NCBI RefSeq assembly: GCF_000003815.2
Contig: NC_049994.1
Location: forward strand, 201,797 to 265,796
Reading direction: 5' to 3'
Length of the DNA: 64,000 nucleotides
From: Branchiostoma floridae
Taxonomy: Eukaryota; Chordata; Leptocardii; Amphioxiformes; Branchiostomatidae
A model generated the notes under the pieces. That model was not told the origin of the DNA, did no database searches, and saw only the letters and a program-made list of their open reading frames with translations. How positions within the stretch are numbered: the first letter of the stretch is position 1; each line of letters opens with the position of its first letter. Shown here piece by piece: positions 34,801 through 43,900 of this stretch. The translations under genes were made by a program, and so were the position numbers.

Positions 34801-37800
34801 AGAGAACCCGGCGGGGGAGAACTCCAGTATCACCGAGATGTTCTCTGACGACGGACGTGCCGGGTTATGGGGGTCAAGCGTGGGATGTTATCACAACAAG
34901 CAGCTACTGATCGGCACGGTTAACCACAGACTCATGCACTGTACAGTTGACGTGCCTCTGTAGATCTAGAGTAGCCTGATTATATCCCAGAGTGAACCAC
35001 TATGTCACAATTTGTCTCAAGAAACATTTCAAGTTTGAAGAAATATTATAACATTGCATTGAAAACTTGTATTGTCAAGATACAAAATGCCTCAAGGTTT
35101 TGTGTCCGATAGTTTCTTTTGCGTTGTTAATTACTACCGTAATGTAACACTTGTTCACCTTTATCCGCGGGGGTAACCTATATCCGTTATTCCTATAGAA
35201 TGGTATTTGAGGAAGGACGGTGGTTGCAATCTAGAATATTGCATCCACTGCGTATCTAGAGCTTTCAAGAAAAGTTTTTTTCTCAAGCGACTTCTTTTTT
35301 CTGTATTTTGCTTAATTCAATTCAATCGTCACTTTATTACGGAATCTGAACGACTTAGTATTCTATTCTGGTAAACTTGTTACCTGTACGAATGTTCAGG
35401 CCGACAACGATTATTGTTTCATCGATTAATTGGAGTACATGTACAATTCGTTTGTTTCAGATATGAGAGCTGACTTTAGACCCTTGGACGGTCACCTAGG
35501 CCGTATATAAGATTGATCATTGCCCCCTCCTACTAGGTTGTAGGTTATCAGTGTTATAGGTTATTGTGACAGAATCGGGAACTATGACCGATAATATTTC
35601 AGGTGCAGTCAGCAAAATGGTTTCTTTGTCGATTAGTCATGTTGATTGGATCGCATATTCGAGCGCGCATAAATTTTCGACTGTTTCCGCAAAATGTATT
35701 AAATATAAATATATAAATCGTCCAAAGCAGTTGCGAAATGAACAAATAAGATGTGAAAGAACAAAAATGAAGAATTTGTTTTTCGGTGCATGTGTGGCAA
35801 ACTGTGTTATAACATACACTAAATTAATGATTTATTCTGTTCATTTTCAGCTAAGGTCATAGTCTCTAGAAGAATATTATTGTACTGAGTTCTTGTAATA
35901 AACGTTAATTCCTTCATTCACGCATCTGTATCATTCGAAATTAAAGTTTCTTTTCTTTCATCTTTATCTAATGAAAACGAACGTGAGGTTGTACATTTTG
36001 TATATTGCAACCGTGGAATCTGTACTGTTATACGGCTCGGAAACGTGGAACTTTTCCAAGTCATTCGAGAAAAGGCTAAATGGTCGCAACACCCGCATGC
36101 GACGAATGTGCTTAAACATTTCATGGCAGCAAAAGCTTACGAACGAACAATTGCACCATGAGCTACCACCTGTCACAAAGAAAATACAAGAGCGCAGAAT
36201 GGAACTGGCTGGTCATTGTGTTAATATAAAACACCCCGAAATCCCTGCACACCATCTTGTACTCTGGGAGCCTACTACTAAAGGATAAAGACCCAGGGTT
36301 ACCTACTTAGACAGCTTACACAGCGACACAGGCCTGCAAGATACTCAAAAGCTACAAAGGGCCATGGGGGATCAAGTACTGTGGAATAGGCTCTCGGGAT
36401 TAGTTCGAGCAGGACCTAATCTGCATATATTATTAGGAAATGCCTTTTTTTATCATAGATTGTGTACATCTTTTATTTGCGTGAAAGAAGAATTATGACC
36501 TTATTGACATTATACATCCTTATTAACATAAATAACAAACACAAATAATACGAAGTTGTATAGGGTTAATTAAAAAAATCATTTTGCGAAGTAATGAGTT
36601 CGTTGAACTCTAGTTGATTTTGACCTAAGCCAGGTAACTTCCAATGCTTTCTAACCAATAATCTTATATAAACAACGCGAATAGCTCAGCGTTTTGTCAA
36701 TATTTGCAGTACATTTGGAGCCACATGTTTGTTTAACATCACATTAGCGTGGCCTTTAAACAGCAAAGTTCCTTTGAAGTTGAGCTGTTCAAGGCCACAA
36801 CGAGCTTAAGACCCTCTTCCCACTAGACGGCGATCATGCTGCGCTCTTACTGCGACCTAAATAGGACATGTGTAACCTTCGCTTTCACACTGGGTACATC
36901 ATACAAAACGTAAAAGTGTGACTGAGAAGACAACATAACACACAAAGTGTGAAAAAGATAATCGTTTCTTTTCTATAGAATTCATCAAGCGATATGTCAA
37001 ATTTGAGGTCGCAGAGAGAGCGCGGCGAGAGCGCCGTCTTAGTGTAAAGGGGTATTATGAGCAGCATTATGATTTTATATCATAGTAAAGAGAGAGAGAT
37101 AATTCTGCCCAACGCATCGAGCAATTTGAGAGAACGGATTATCTTTGTTTAGGAAATGAACCATTTTCTATGTCACTTTACCTTTGAACTCTAGCAACTA
37201 TTTTGCCTAGTTCGGATAAGGGAAGTCTTATCAGGTCAAACTTGAGACCAAAAGGTCATAGGACATTTGGATACCTTCGTAAAGAAGGTTCTGTTTTGGG
37301 GTGCGTCTGTTTGTTTGTAAGTTTGTCTGTTTGTGGACAACGTGACTCGAGAATAAGTGTATCTTGATGATATTCGACATGTTTGCGCGCATTGGTGGAA
37401 AGAAGAAGCAATTACCTACTAGCAAAACCTTTGATGATTGTCAAACAGCAAACCATGCAGCAGAAAAACCGTGTGTAGGATTTTTGGTGACACTGTCCAC
37501 CAATCAACTAAAGGTATAACCAACCTTTGATATAACACTACAGCTTCTCGTGTACGAGGTGCGACAAAAATAGAAAGTTATAACACTGAACGACCTGTCA
37601 CACCTTACCTTGGCACACCCAGCTGAAAATTCTAGCGCTGTTTAAAACTTATAAATGAGAATGCTCATACACTATCTGATGGCAACGATTCCCACAGTAG
37701 GATAATTCTTGTAAAATTCGAATTTTTCAACGCATCAATCCTAGGTCATCAAGTACCAGTAACTCCTATGGATAAAAGCATGGCTATTTCTTAGCTAGTA

Positions 37801-38548
37801 AAAGATATTTAGACCACAGCAAGTAAATTTTATGGATGACATCAACGCGCGCATTAGTTTTCGCCTGATTTCAGAGCAAAAAAAAAGATTTTTTTCTTCT
37901 GCAGGGATGGTCAACATGACGATAAGGTAAAAAATGAGCAAATATATTGTGTTGTGGCCAAATAATTGTACTTGTAGAAGTGACACATGACTGTAGTTGT
38001 AGAAATGTAAATTTTTGGATAGTTGTAAAATTGACACCAATATGGAAGCTACCAACGTGTGGTTACCAACTTTGTTGGTGATGCCAGTCTACCGTCAGTT
38101 TTACCACACCAGTACATGTCTTGAATACAGAAACGAATGCATTGTTGGCTCTGATACCATGTTTTGGCCCTTTGATTTTTTTTACAACAGTCATCAAATT
38201 TATGGTTCCTATTTTTGAAAATGTAGCCATCTTCTTTTTTTCACCCATCTTGTTTTTTCGCCCTATCGCACTATGTTTGCAGTCTGCAAAGGAAGTCATC
38301 CATAAAATTTACTTGCTGTGGCCTTATTATGATTAATCAAAAACATTGACTTTAGGTTATTAAAAATACCTGGTTAATAAAGGTTGTTTCTCTTCCAGTC
38401 TCTCATCTCTCAGCATTGACGGTTCTCCCCGGAAACAGCAAGTCAACATGGAAATCAGGCCGCCATCTTCCAAGATGGCGTCGTCCGGCCCTATGACTCT
38501 GTGTCTCCTCGTTCGACGCCTTCTCCCCTCGGGTGCAGCTTCTGCCAT
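19831..38548 (-). CDS. MREG: Melanoregulin orthologue
   Basis: Five minus-strand coding exons: 38548-38370, 23051-22880, 22311-22221, 20989-20829 and 20169-19831. They join in phase to 313 codons. Exons 2-5 read through the vertebrate melanoregulin core: KDDDLNIWHDPQDRTH, DEDLELYNLIRRR, HLNFDIHTVRTRRREIRDRW, then ARYLYVLERLIHIDLAQTFV and TAKQLYP. Exon 1 carries a basic N-terminus and a TCC pair that could be palmitoylated, then EEKQPLL. In vertebrates melanoregulin is a membrane-associated adaptor of melanosome and lysosome transport and phagosome maturation; that role here is inference. The C-terminal part after residue 215 is about 85 residues longer than I recall for vertebrates and is rich in Ser, Lys and Pro. 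The 15-kb first intron holds an alternative first exon, a LINE, many MITEs and an antisense PON gene. Total identification rests on three conserved exons in a row. Confidence 0.9.
20469..20694. mobile_element. Near-perfect foldback element, 226 bp
   Basis: GGAGACTTC ... CAACCAGTTTGTACTTACTT on the left pairs with AAGTACAAACAAGTTGTGG ... GAAGTCTCC on the right. The arms are about 105 bp each with a centre near CTACATGTAGCCGATGTAGG. It lies in MREG intron 4. Confidence 0.87.
21020..21252. mobile_element. MITE with TIRs of about 70 bp
   Basis: The left arm CTCACACTAGTTACC ... AACTCTGGGTAATATGTCAA pairs with the right arm TTGACATATTACCCAGAGTT ... CTCACACTAATTATC read in reverse. The centre is about 90 bp. 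A decayed relative is at about 62255-62310. Confidence 0.88.
21530..21826 (-). mobile_element. tRNA-derived SINE
   Basis: The minus strand begins GATCGCGTGGCACGATCGGG (A-box-like), followed by GAGAGGTCCCGGGTTCAAAT (B box GGTTCAAAT). The body has CTTGGGAAAGGCACTTTACA and CCTAACTCAGGTGTAAATGA. The tRNA-like head is the best preserved in the window. It is a SINE promoter, not a tRNA gene: the cloverleaf does not close after the B box. Confidence 0.85.
23071..23395 (+). mobile_element. tRNA-derived SINE next to MREG exon 2
   Basis: GTGTGGCGTAATGAAAAG and GGTCCTGGGTTCGAATCCCC are A- and B-box-like. The body has AGTTCCCATGTTTAAGGAGA and GTTAAAGAACCCACCACACT, and the A-rich end is near 23390. It starts about 20 bases inside the intron from exon 2's acceptor, so it overlaps the polypyrimidine and branch-site region of that intron. 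Confidence 0.85.
24205..24290 (-). mobile_element. LINE 3' end with (TAG)n tract
   Basis: On the minus strand: (CTA)9-10, then TTAGCCCTCGGGCAAGAATT and TGCAATAAAACTTATAAAC. The same tail occurs on the plus strand at 58385-58425, so this is a recurring LINE 3' terminus. The trinucleotide run is at 24256-24283. Confidence 0.65.
24600..24760. repeat. Dispersed repeat, copy 2
   Basis: GGGGTTTGACTTCTTTTTCT ... GTCCCACTTTTTCTGTAATG ... TTTGTCTGTAAACGTGG matches 12755-12915 at clearly reduced identity. Confidence 0.65.
25085..25296. mobile_element. Palindromic MITE, TACTGTAAATGC termini
   Basis: Begins TACTGTAAATGCAGAAATGT and ends ACTTAAATACATTTACAGTA. The interior alternates GTTCACGGTGG and CCACCGCGAAC blocks in opposite orientation. 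TA on both outer edges could be the target duplication, as for Tc1/mariner-type elements. Confidence 0.85.
25552..25643 (-). CDS. MREG: Candidate alternative first coding exon of MREG
   Basis: ATG at 25643-25641 opens MGQLLAALLCGPFLFQ, continues QEKVEARRSSLWD and ends with AG before a GT donor at 25551-25550. That is phase 2, exactly the phase of exon 1 at 38370, so both could splice to MREG exon 2 at 23051. The MG start could be N-myristoylated, and a Cys follows at residue 10; vertebrate melanoregulin also starts MG and is Cys-rich near its N-terminus. A TATA-like GCATAAAACG lies at 25711-25720 on the same strand. This form would have 284 residues. No transcript evidence is available. Confidence 0.5.
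26382..26841. mobile_element. Harbinger-like MITE, copy 2
   Basis: GGCCAGAGCAAGTAAATCTT on the left, AATTTACTTGCCGTGGCC on the right, TAA on both sides (26379-26381 and 26842-26844). Same family as 15593 and 37812. Confidence 0.87.
27120..28856 (+). mobile_element. LINE, 5'-truncated, with intact RT core and complete 3' end
   Basis: An uninterrupted frame from 27135 to 28400 (421 codons) covers most of a reverse transcriptase: NQSGFRPSHSTTTTLLD, FLDLKKAFDTVDHSLLL, GVPQGSILGPLLFNLFIND, an intact YADD box (TLYADDTAIFF), SNRLTLNIKKTKCM, SSYKYLGVILDSSLSF and the C-terminal NTLKPETKQATTLKAFKQSL. The endonuclease part is missing, so the copy is 5'-truncated near 27120. The 3' UTR contains a direct duplication of about 170 bp (28400 and 28572, both starting CACTGACATCTGACCTCTGA). 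It ends GACTACCCTAAAGATCAATA followed by AATAAATAAAATAAAA. The lack of stops suggests recent insertion. It lies in MREG intron 1, antisense to MREG. Confidence 0.93.
29058..29345. mobile_element. TIR element, AGCTAAGGGCACAACCC ends
   Basis: Left end AGCTAAGGGCACAACCCGCC, right end GGTGGGTTGTGCCCTTAGCT. TAA lies on both outer sides, which fits a TWA-target (Harbinger-like) element. The 60-bp sequences beyond (28996-29057 and 29346-29412) are direct repeats of each other. Confidence 0.82.
29740..30470. repeat. Direct duplication of about 95 bp flanking a 560-bp spacer
   Basis: GTGTGTCCTCGTGAATGGAT ... CAAAGTCATCGAAGGATAAC at 29743-29835 recurs at 30395-30475. Both are non-coding in MREG intron 1. 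Confidence 0.75.
30667..31095. mobile_element. hAT-like non-autonomous element with perfect 8-bp target duplication
   Basis: Ends TAGGGCTGGGTACCG and CGGTACCCACCCCTA are inverted repeats. CCTGAGAC lies directly outside both ends (30659-30666 and 31096-31103). TAGGG termini and an 8-bp duplication are hallmarks of hAT elements. The inner end is rich in GGTCC/GGACC palindromes. A relative is at 53757. Confidence 0.88.
31557..32672. repeat. Composite interspersed repeat with short inverted ends; 100-N gap at 32111-32210
   Basis: Begins TACCTCCATGAAATGTCATGG and ends TTTTCATGGAGGTATGAGG, so the ends are inverted. Inside are a (TGTC)n tract near 31600-31635 and repeated modules with ATAACTCAAGAA, CATGATTTTTGGTATGTAGG and TTATGCAAAT/ATTTGCATAATTAATGA. 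A related inverted element is at 54700-55815. The gap probably reflects these internal repeats. Confidence 0.72.
33294..33850 (-). mobile_element. LINE 3' fragment abutting the PON gene
   Basis: The minus strand from 33850 reads SLSLQNCQSLSIFKKRMKNN then LIEKPTIYS and a stop, the typical C-terminal end of a LINE ORF2. A 3' UTR follows and ends in AATCAATCAAAATCAATCA at 33294-33320. It is strongly 5'-truncated. Its 5' edge lies only about 15 bases from the first PON codon. Confidence 0.75.
33866..34963 (+). CDS. PON: Paraoxonase/arylesterase (PON family), single exon
   Basis: One frame encodes the whole PON beta-propeller. Counting the GTG at 33866 as residue 1, the calcium-site residues are Glu54-Asp55 (GSEDIAL), an NDIVA pair, Asn in YANGVNLSPDG and the DN of VDNICVDP. 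The catalytic histidines lie in MPHGLSVY and VVNHGKG. Cys43 (TCRLVPG) and the late Cys in LMHCTVDV form the family disulfide. PONs are calcium-dependent lactonases/esterases that hydrolyse lactones and oxidised lipids, secreted or membrane-bound through an uncleaved N-terminal hydrophobic segment, visible here. Length (365, or 355 from the ATG at 33896) equals the usual 355. There is no in-frame ATG before 33896; the hydrophobic start AAGKVVLALMAVLSAVVV suggests that GTG replaced an original ATG, or that an AG at 33863-33864 is a splice acceptor. Vertebrate PON genes have introns, so this copy may be a retrogene. It lies antisense in MREG intron 1. Confidence 0.93.
   Translation: MAAGKVVLALMAVLSAVVVNHVAKIISASGMLKHVYNHVPGTCRLVPGVEQGSEDIALTSSGLAFISSGILPPGFILDPVYFSFQQRILVFDFKNPTKGAKEVQIVPQSVKEDFMPHGLSVYEDKSGQVRLFVVNHGKGYKDRVEIFRFDSDSNSLHHIESVKHPLPYSLNDIVATGPDSFYATNDKYSTGLYSKMAETWLLLPWSNVVYYSGGEAIIVADGLLYANGVNLSPDGKLVYVANPTAAAVTVYHRHDDNTLLFSHDIILHTGVDNICVDPANGDLWVGAIPRPIDFSVHMQNASHPCGSQVLRIENPAGENSSITEMFSDDGRAGLWGSSVGCYHNKQLLIGTVNHRLMHCTVDVPL
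35897..35902 (+). terminator. Possible polyadenylation signal for PON
   Basis: AATAAA 934 bases after the PON stop. The intervening sequence has no recognised gene. A closer signal may have been missed. Confidence 0.3.
35971..36425 (+). mobile_element. LINE ORF2 C-terminal fragment with an in-frame stop
   Basis: ATVESVLLYGSETWNFSKS, EKRLNGRNTRMRRMCLNISW, LTNEQLHHELPP and RRMELAGHCVNIKHPEIPAH match the C-terminal domain common in LINE ORF2. After a TAA at 36286-36288 the same frame continues RPRVTYLDSLHSDTGLQDTQ, so the copy is broken. Confidence 0.85.
36812..37052. mobile_element. MITE-like element
   Basis: The left end CCCTCTTCCCACTAGACGGC and the right end GCCGTCTTAGTGTAAAGGGG form imperfect inverted repeats of about 35 bp, including a GCGCTC/GAGCGC part. 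No coding capacity. Confidence 0.68.
37812..38323. mobile_element. Harbinger-like MITE, copy 3
   Basis: GACCACAGCAAGTAAATTTT on the left, AATTTACTTGCTGTGGCC on the right, TTA on both sides (37809-37811 and 38324-38326). It ends 47 bases from the donor of MREG exon 1. Confidence 0.88.
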
Positions 38549-38559
38549 TGGTCTTTAGT

Positions 38560-40200
38560 TTATCAGCCGATTGATTTGAAATTTTGAATTATCTCTTTTG
38601 TCTTTTTTGATGTTAAAGACAACGTTGTCCAACAAATAATTCCAACTGGTCCGTGTGTTGGTTCTGTTTCTCCCTGAGTGCCCTACCTGAGTAAAAGAAT
38701 GATAATTAAAATGATTATTCCGGTCAAACTCTACAAAATTGGATACACTGCTGTCTAGTATGCTAGTTTGCGTTATTATTTTTATGGCGAATCCCTTTCT
38801 TCCAGTTTCGAAAAAAAGAGGAAGTATACGTGTACGAATACGTGACTGTCTCTTTTATGACAAAAAAGGGAACCAAGCACAGTTTTCGTTTGATATTTTT
38901 ATATTCTGTTCCTATAACATCGTACAAACACGCTTATCTAGCAGGAACAACATGAGGGTACACAAAATGATTGGACAGTTTGGACAAGTGATGGTAAATC
39001 TCATTCAAAATTATGATGTAATGCCCGTAGCAAGGATTTTGTTTCGTAGTCCCTTTTTTGTAAATTTGTTGGACAAGCGATCGCTACAGGCTTGAGCGTC
39101 AGATGGGTAGGCATGTCCCCTGTAAGTGTTTGACAATTCAACTCCCTGAAATCACATTTCCTGAGTTTCGAGAGGATGTTTGAATAAGAAATGGAGACGG
39201 TCAAAAAGTGCACTGTCAAGAGATGGCTCAGTGATCATTCTCTGGGATATATTCCTGTATCTCCTCGTGAGCACCCCCCCACCCTCTCCTGCATACTGAA
39301 GTGGATTTTACTGTTTCTAAAACAAGATAAGTGATCATTTAAAATACAAGTTAGCTTATCAGTTACACCAAAAACAGAAACATCAATGACTTAAAGAACG
39401 TGGGCGAAAAGCAAGAGGTACACACATCATGACTAAACCACCGATTATTAAATCTAAATGCTACATAGAGCACATAGACGATTTTGATGTCCCCAGCGAT
39501 ATTTCATTAAGTAGTTCTAGTGGAACGTTTAAAAGCGGTTAAATTACAAAAAATATATATTATTTTTACAGTACCGATTATCTTTGTTTTAAAAGGCCTT
39601 AAATCAAGTGCAGTCAAGTCAAGATGATAAAGCAGAAGTACAATTATAGTGATGTAAGAACGTCATATCTTGCTTCCTCTACAATGACTAATGTATACTA
39701 GTATGTACAAGTTCAACTCGCTTCTTCAGGCAGCTATAAGTTTAAGGACAGATGGAGATAAAGTTTGCCTACCAGTATCTGTTATGTTGATGAGTACCTG
39801 GGTTGTATTTCCGTAGTAATTCTCCGTTACTGGCGAATTTGGTGTAACTGTAACTCACCTTTTCACCGGTTCAAATGTACCTTTAAACAATGACCTCACC
39901 TTGTCATGTGAGCAACAGCTGAACGGACCTTGGCCCCGAGAAGAGTCCATTTTTATTCCAAGGTGAAGGTAGTGTGATAGTTTTATTAATCTAACGTTAA
40001 AAACGACAACTTTCAGTAATTCATGTGTGCCGGTTAACATAAGACTATTGTTTAAAAAATAGTTGGAACGAAACTTGTACTTTTTCTTGTGTTGAGTTCC
40101 ATTTTTACAAGCAAAAGATGTCAACGTTATATTGGAATGGTCTATATATAATGGTGAGGTAATAAATAGTACGTGGCCGTTGACATGTGACCGGGTTAAT
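38560..40200. other. Intergenic between MREG and the SULT array, no gene recognised
   Basis: Includes the MREG upstream region. The ATG at 38548 has a good context (ACCAATGG on the minus strand). A 118-codon plus frame at 38739-39095 has no recognisable feature and AT-rich codons. Confidence 0.45.
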
Positions 40201-40700
40201 CATTAAAGCCCAACATACTGACATTGTGTTTGAACAACACTGACAAACAAGCCGGTCGGAAAAACTACGTTGAAATTAGGGAACACTGGTGCATGTCTAT
40301 TGAGAAGAAGAAGAAGAACTTTATTGCACGACAGTTGCAACAGGTACAATGAGCGGAGAAAAGGACTTAAAAAGGGATTTAAATAGGGGGTCAAGCTTTA
40401 TAAAGATTCGAATAGGCAAACAAATGATAATGCTTCATAATCTAAACGACCTTCTAAGTGGTTAGAAACTTCGCTATACCATATGCGTTGTTGGTTGAAG
40501 GGTTATGCAAAGCCTAACGATTTTTACCAAAATCAAGATGAAACATATATCAATCTATTATTTGATTGTTGTCAGTATGTTGTAAGTATGTCGGGAATGT
40601 CCGGTAAGAGCTCGACATACTGACATTGTGTTTGACAGCACGGACAAACAAGCCAGTCGGAACAAACTGCTTGGAATTAGAGCAAACAGAGGCATGAGAG
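40200..40700. repeat. Direct duplication and a LINE tail
   Basis: The block GACATTGTGTTTGA(A)CA ... ACAAACAAGCC(G/A)GTCGGAA at 40218-40297 recurs at 40620-40700. Between them, AGAAGAAGAAGAAGAACTTT at 40304-40325 is the antisense of a LINE 3' end (AATAAAGTTCTTCTTC). Confidence 0.65.
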
Positions 40701-40935
40701 GACAACAGGACTAAATGAGTTATTCTCGTCCAAAGTTTGAAGGAAACCGGCGCCTGCAGTTCCACAAAAGTTACTAGGGGTCCCAAAACTCACAACACTT
40801 ACTTGAGCTAAGTGGCATTTTTTTGTCAATTATCATCAGCTTTCTTTGTGTATTAAATGCCGATAGATGTGCATGTGCTTGAATGAGATGTTTCAAATGA
40901 ATGATGTACACATGATCAGGTTCCTTACATAGTCT

Positions 40936-40941
40936 TTTATT
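40936..40941 (-). terminator. Polyadenylation signal of SULT gene B
   Basis: AATAAA on the minus strand 34 bases after the stop codon; the 3' UTR is very short. Confidence 0.7.
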
Positions 40942-40974
40942 TGGCAAATGCTGTAACGTATTTTGTTCCGTCTA

Positions 40975-43900
40975 TCATTCAAAGTCAAAGTGAAGTCCAG
41001 TTGGTCCCAGTTTCTCCTGGTAGAAGTTGTCAAACCATTGGCTCTGTTCGTCACTGAAGTGAGACTTCCAGTCACCAACTACACCTGTAAAGGAGTAGAA
41101 GTGCTATTGAGTTATTTTGATAAATAAGATTTCGGAGATTTAAGAGACAGACCATCAATAAAAGAAACATACCAGTTAAATGAAGAAAGAATAAAACTAT
41201 CAACCAATTGTATGTAATGATAAAAGCAGGTTCACGGGTAAAGCTGCACAAGAAGAACTTTATTGCGCAACAATTGTAACAGTTACAATGTATGGCAATG
41301 TGAACAACTATATACTAATACAAATAACTAACAACTAATGTGATATAATATAACAGTATAAACAATCTAGTGAGTATCATAAAGCATTATCTCGTTTTTG
41401 TAATGAGTTGTAATGAGTTGGCCTACGTAGGCAGATATATGAACAGGACATGATAATGCACATGTGAAGCAAAATACATTCTTGGTGTTATGTATAATAA
41501 TTGAGAAATGGCTCCTGAAACATAAACAAAACACGTCTGGGCATTGACAGACAAACCGAATTTTGACAGGTATAAAACAGAGTCAGGCAAGAAATGTTAG
41601 GGAATAACACACCTTTGCCATTCACCTTTGTCGATGAGAACTTTGATATCATCAATTCTTTCTGCATTCTATTAAGCCAGTGTGATATTAGGGTGTATTA
41701 TTAGCATGTAGAGAACAAATTGTACACCTTTTCTAAAGAAAGTTCCCTTGGAGGAGTCGAATATCCCTGCTTTGGCCTCCTTCCCTGAAACTTTGTTCGT
41801 GTTAGGGTTTGTGGCCATGTTCTGGAATGTGCTCTGTTCAACGACCTTGTCAATCACTTCCGGGGTCACGGGCCACTGCAGGAATTCTGCCACTTTCTCC
41901 ACCTGCTTCCGGGTGTTCTTTAGGACAAAAAGATTCATTGATCAAGGATAACAGAAAAATGCGAAAGAAGGTAGAACGGTTTCATCATGTACATGCAAAT
42001 ATTGATAAATACTAATTTACACATTCATCAGTAAAGATATTTTGCTATTTTCTATGACACAGAGACAGAGAAAAAAATACTGCAAAGTCCATTTTTTGTG
42101 TTGGGAATTACAATTCAACTTTTTCCAGAACGTAATACTATAATTTTAGATGTTAGATCGTACCTTCTGTAGGTCCTCGTACTTCAGAAACAGCACGTTT
42201 GGGTTGTCCTTCTGTTCCCACCAACCCAGCACGTGGTTGTGCCATGGCCCAGTACACACTTGTAAAGGTAAAGGATTTAGTCATGCACAACAAGCAATAT
42301 TTCTCACAAGGATAAAAACATAAAAACTTTTTTAACAATATTTACGGAACGGAACGCTTTAGATGTTGAGATCATGTGACAATACCAATGCAATTGTACT
42401 TCGATCAACAGTTTGCTGAGCTCATTTTTTTGTTTTGATTTTCCTGGGAAGTTTCTATGCAAATGTTTTATTTATCAGTCCAGGTCAAGTTTGGTTCTGC
42501 ATACTCTTGTATTGAAAGATCGTTTCAGACTGCCAAATGTGTTAACAACGTCTATACGTTTTTTTTCTTTAGTCAAAGGTGCAATTTATAGCTAAAAAAT
42601 ACTCAATCTAAGCCCCTGTTAGAATAAGTATACTTTCCAACAGCTGAACTCAATGTCAACGGTCAAGTAGAAGGCAAAGCATGGTCGGACGAAGTGATGC
42701 GTAATTATAAGCAGGAATTCGTGTGCCTCTACCTTCTCCGCTTACAAATTCCTGTAGAAACTGTTCCCAGGATGTGGGGGTCTTGATAGTTGTACACAGA
42801 AAGTGGAAGTGATAGTAGGACACTGCAAGGTCTTTTGGGTTCCTGGCGACGTAGATAACCTGTAACATGCAACAGAAAAAGGACAATATATAAGAAACAG
42901 TATTAGTAAGCATTTTCTACCCCACCATGAGATATATTTGAACTCTATTGTATTAAAAAATCATTAATCATAATAAAAAGAATTAATTCACAATTTACTT
43001 GTTGATTGTCGCAACGTATTGTAATGATTTCACCAGAACATATCCAAATGGCTTATACATTAGATACATACATAATATATATATATATACACATTTACAC
43101 CCCAAAACACACCAACACATACATTACACATAGATGTACGAACTTACACACATTAATTGTGCATTCACATAAAATAAGAGAAAAAAAGAAAAAAAATTAT
43201 GAACTGGTCACACAACATAAACCTTGTTCTCTTGGACAGATACACACACACACACACATACACACGCACATACACACACACAAATACACACACACGCATA
43301 CACACACACACAAGAACACACACACACACACACACGCACATACATACACACACACACACACATAAACACACACACACACGCACACATAAAGGCACACACA
43401 AATTTCACCCACTTTTCCTTTACCCTGCTTCAGTTGTAATGGCGCAAGAAAAAAGTGAAGATGACTTTTGATCAGTCTTGGTGACGGAACTTCCGAAAGT
43501 TCCCGGAAGGTGGCGCTGTCTCCATTCTTTTGTTCAAAGAAAGGCACCAGTTCGTCCAGCTCTTTCTCGTCAGTTTTTGACAACTCGGCGCCATAATACA
43601 GTAGAGAAACGATGCGTTGCAGCCAAGCTGTCCCTGTATTAGTGAAAATAAGAACATTGTATCTTACAGACTTCTGTTTCGATCATTTCAAACTTATTTG
43701 CGCATTTGGGCATTTTGCTACTTGCTTGTCATGCTGAACATCCCCGAGCAAGCAGGTGAAATTAGTGAGCGTCTGACATCCTAAAATTTACTTACTGTGG
43801 CCTTATGTTACACTTGCCCTCAATTACATTATATATCACTTATTGAAATCTTGTTATGAAAAACTCTGGAAGTATGGGTATTCCTAATCAATTATGCAAA

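Noticed and set aside
35566-35862. 98-codon frame after the PON gene
   Set aside because: No recognisable feature; probably the PON 3' UTR or flank.
38739-39095. 118-codon plus-strand frame upstream of MREG
   Set aside because: AT-rich codons, no domain, no splice partners; likely chance.
43006-43583. Several overlapping frames rich in Thr/His or Cys/Val
   Set aside because: Translations of the (CA)n tract. Only 43413-43633 on the minus strand is a real SULT exon.
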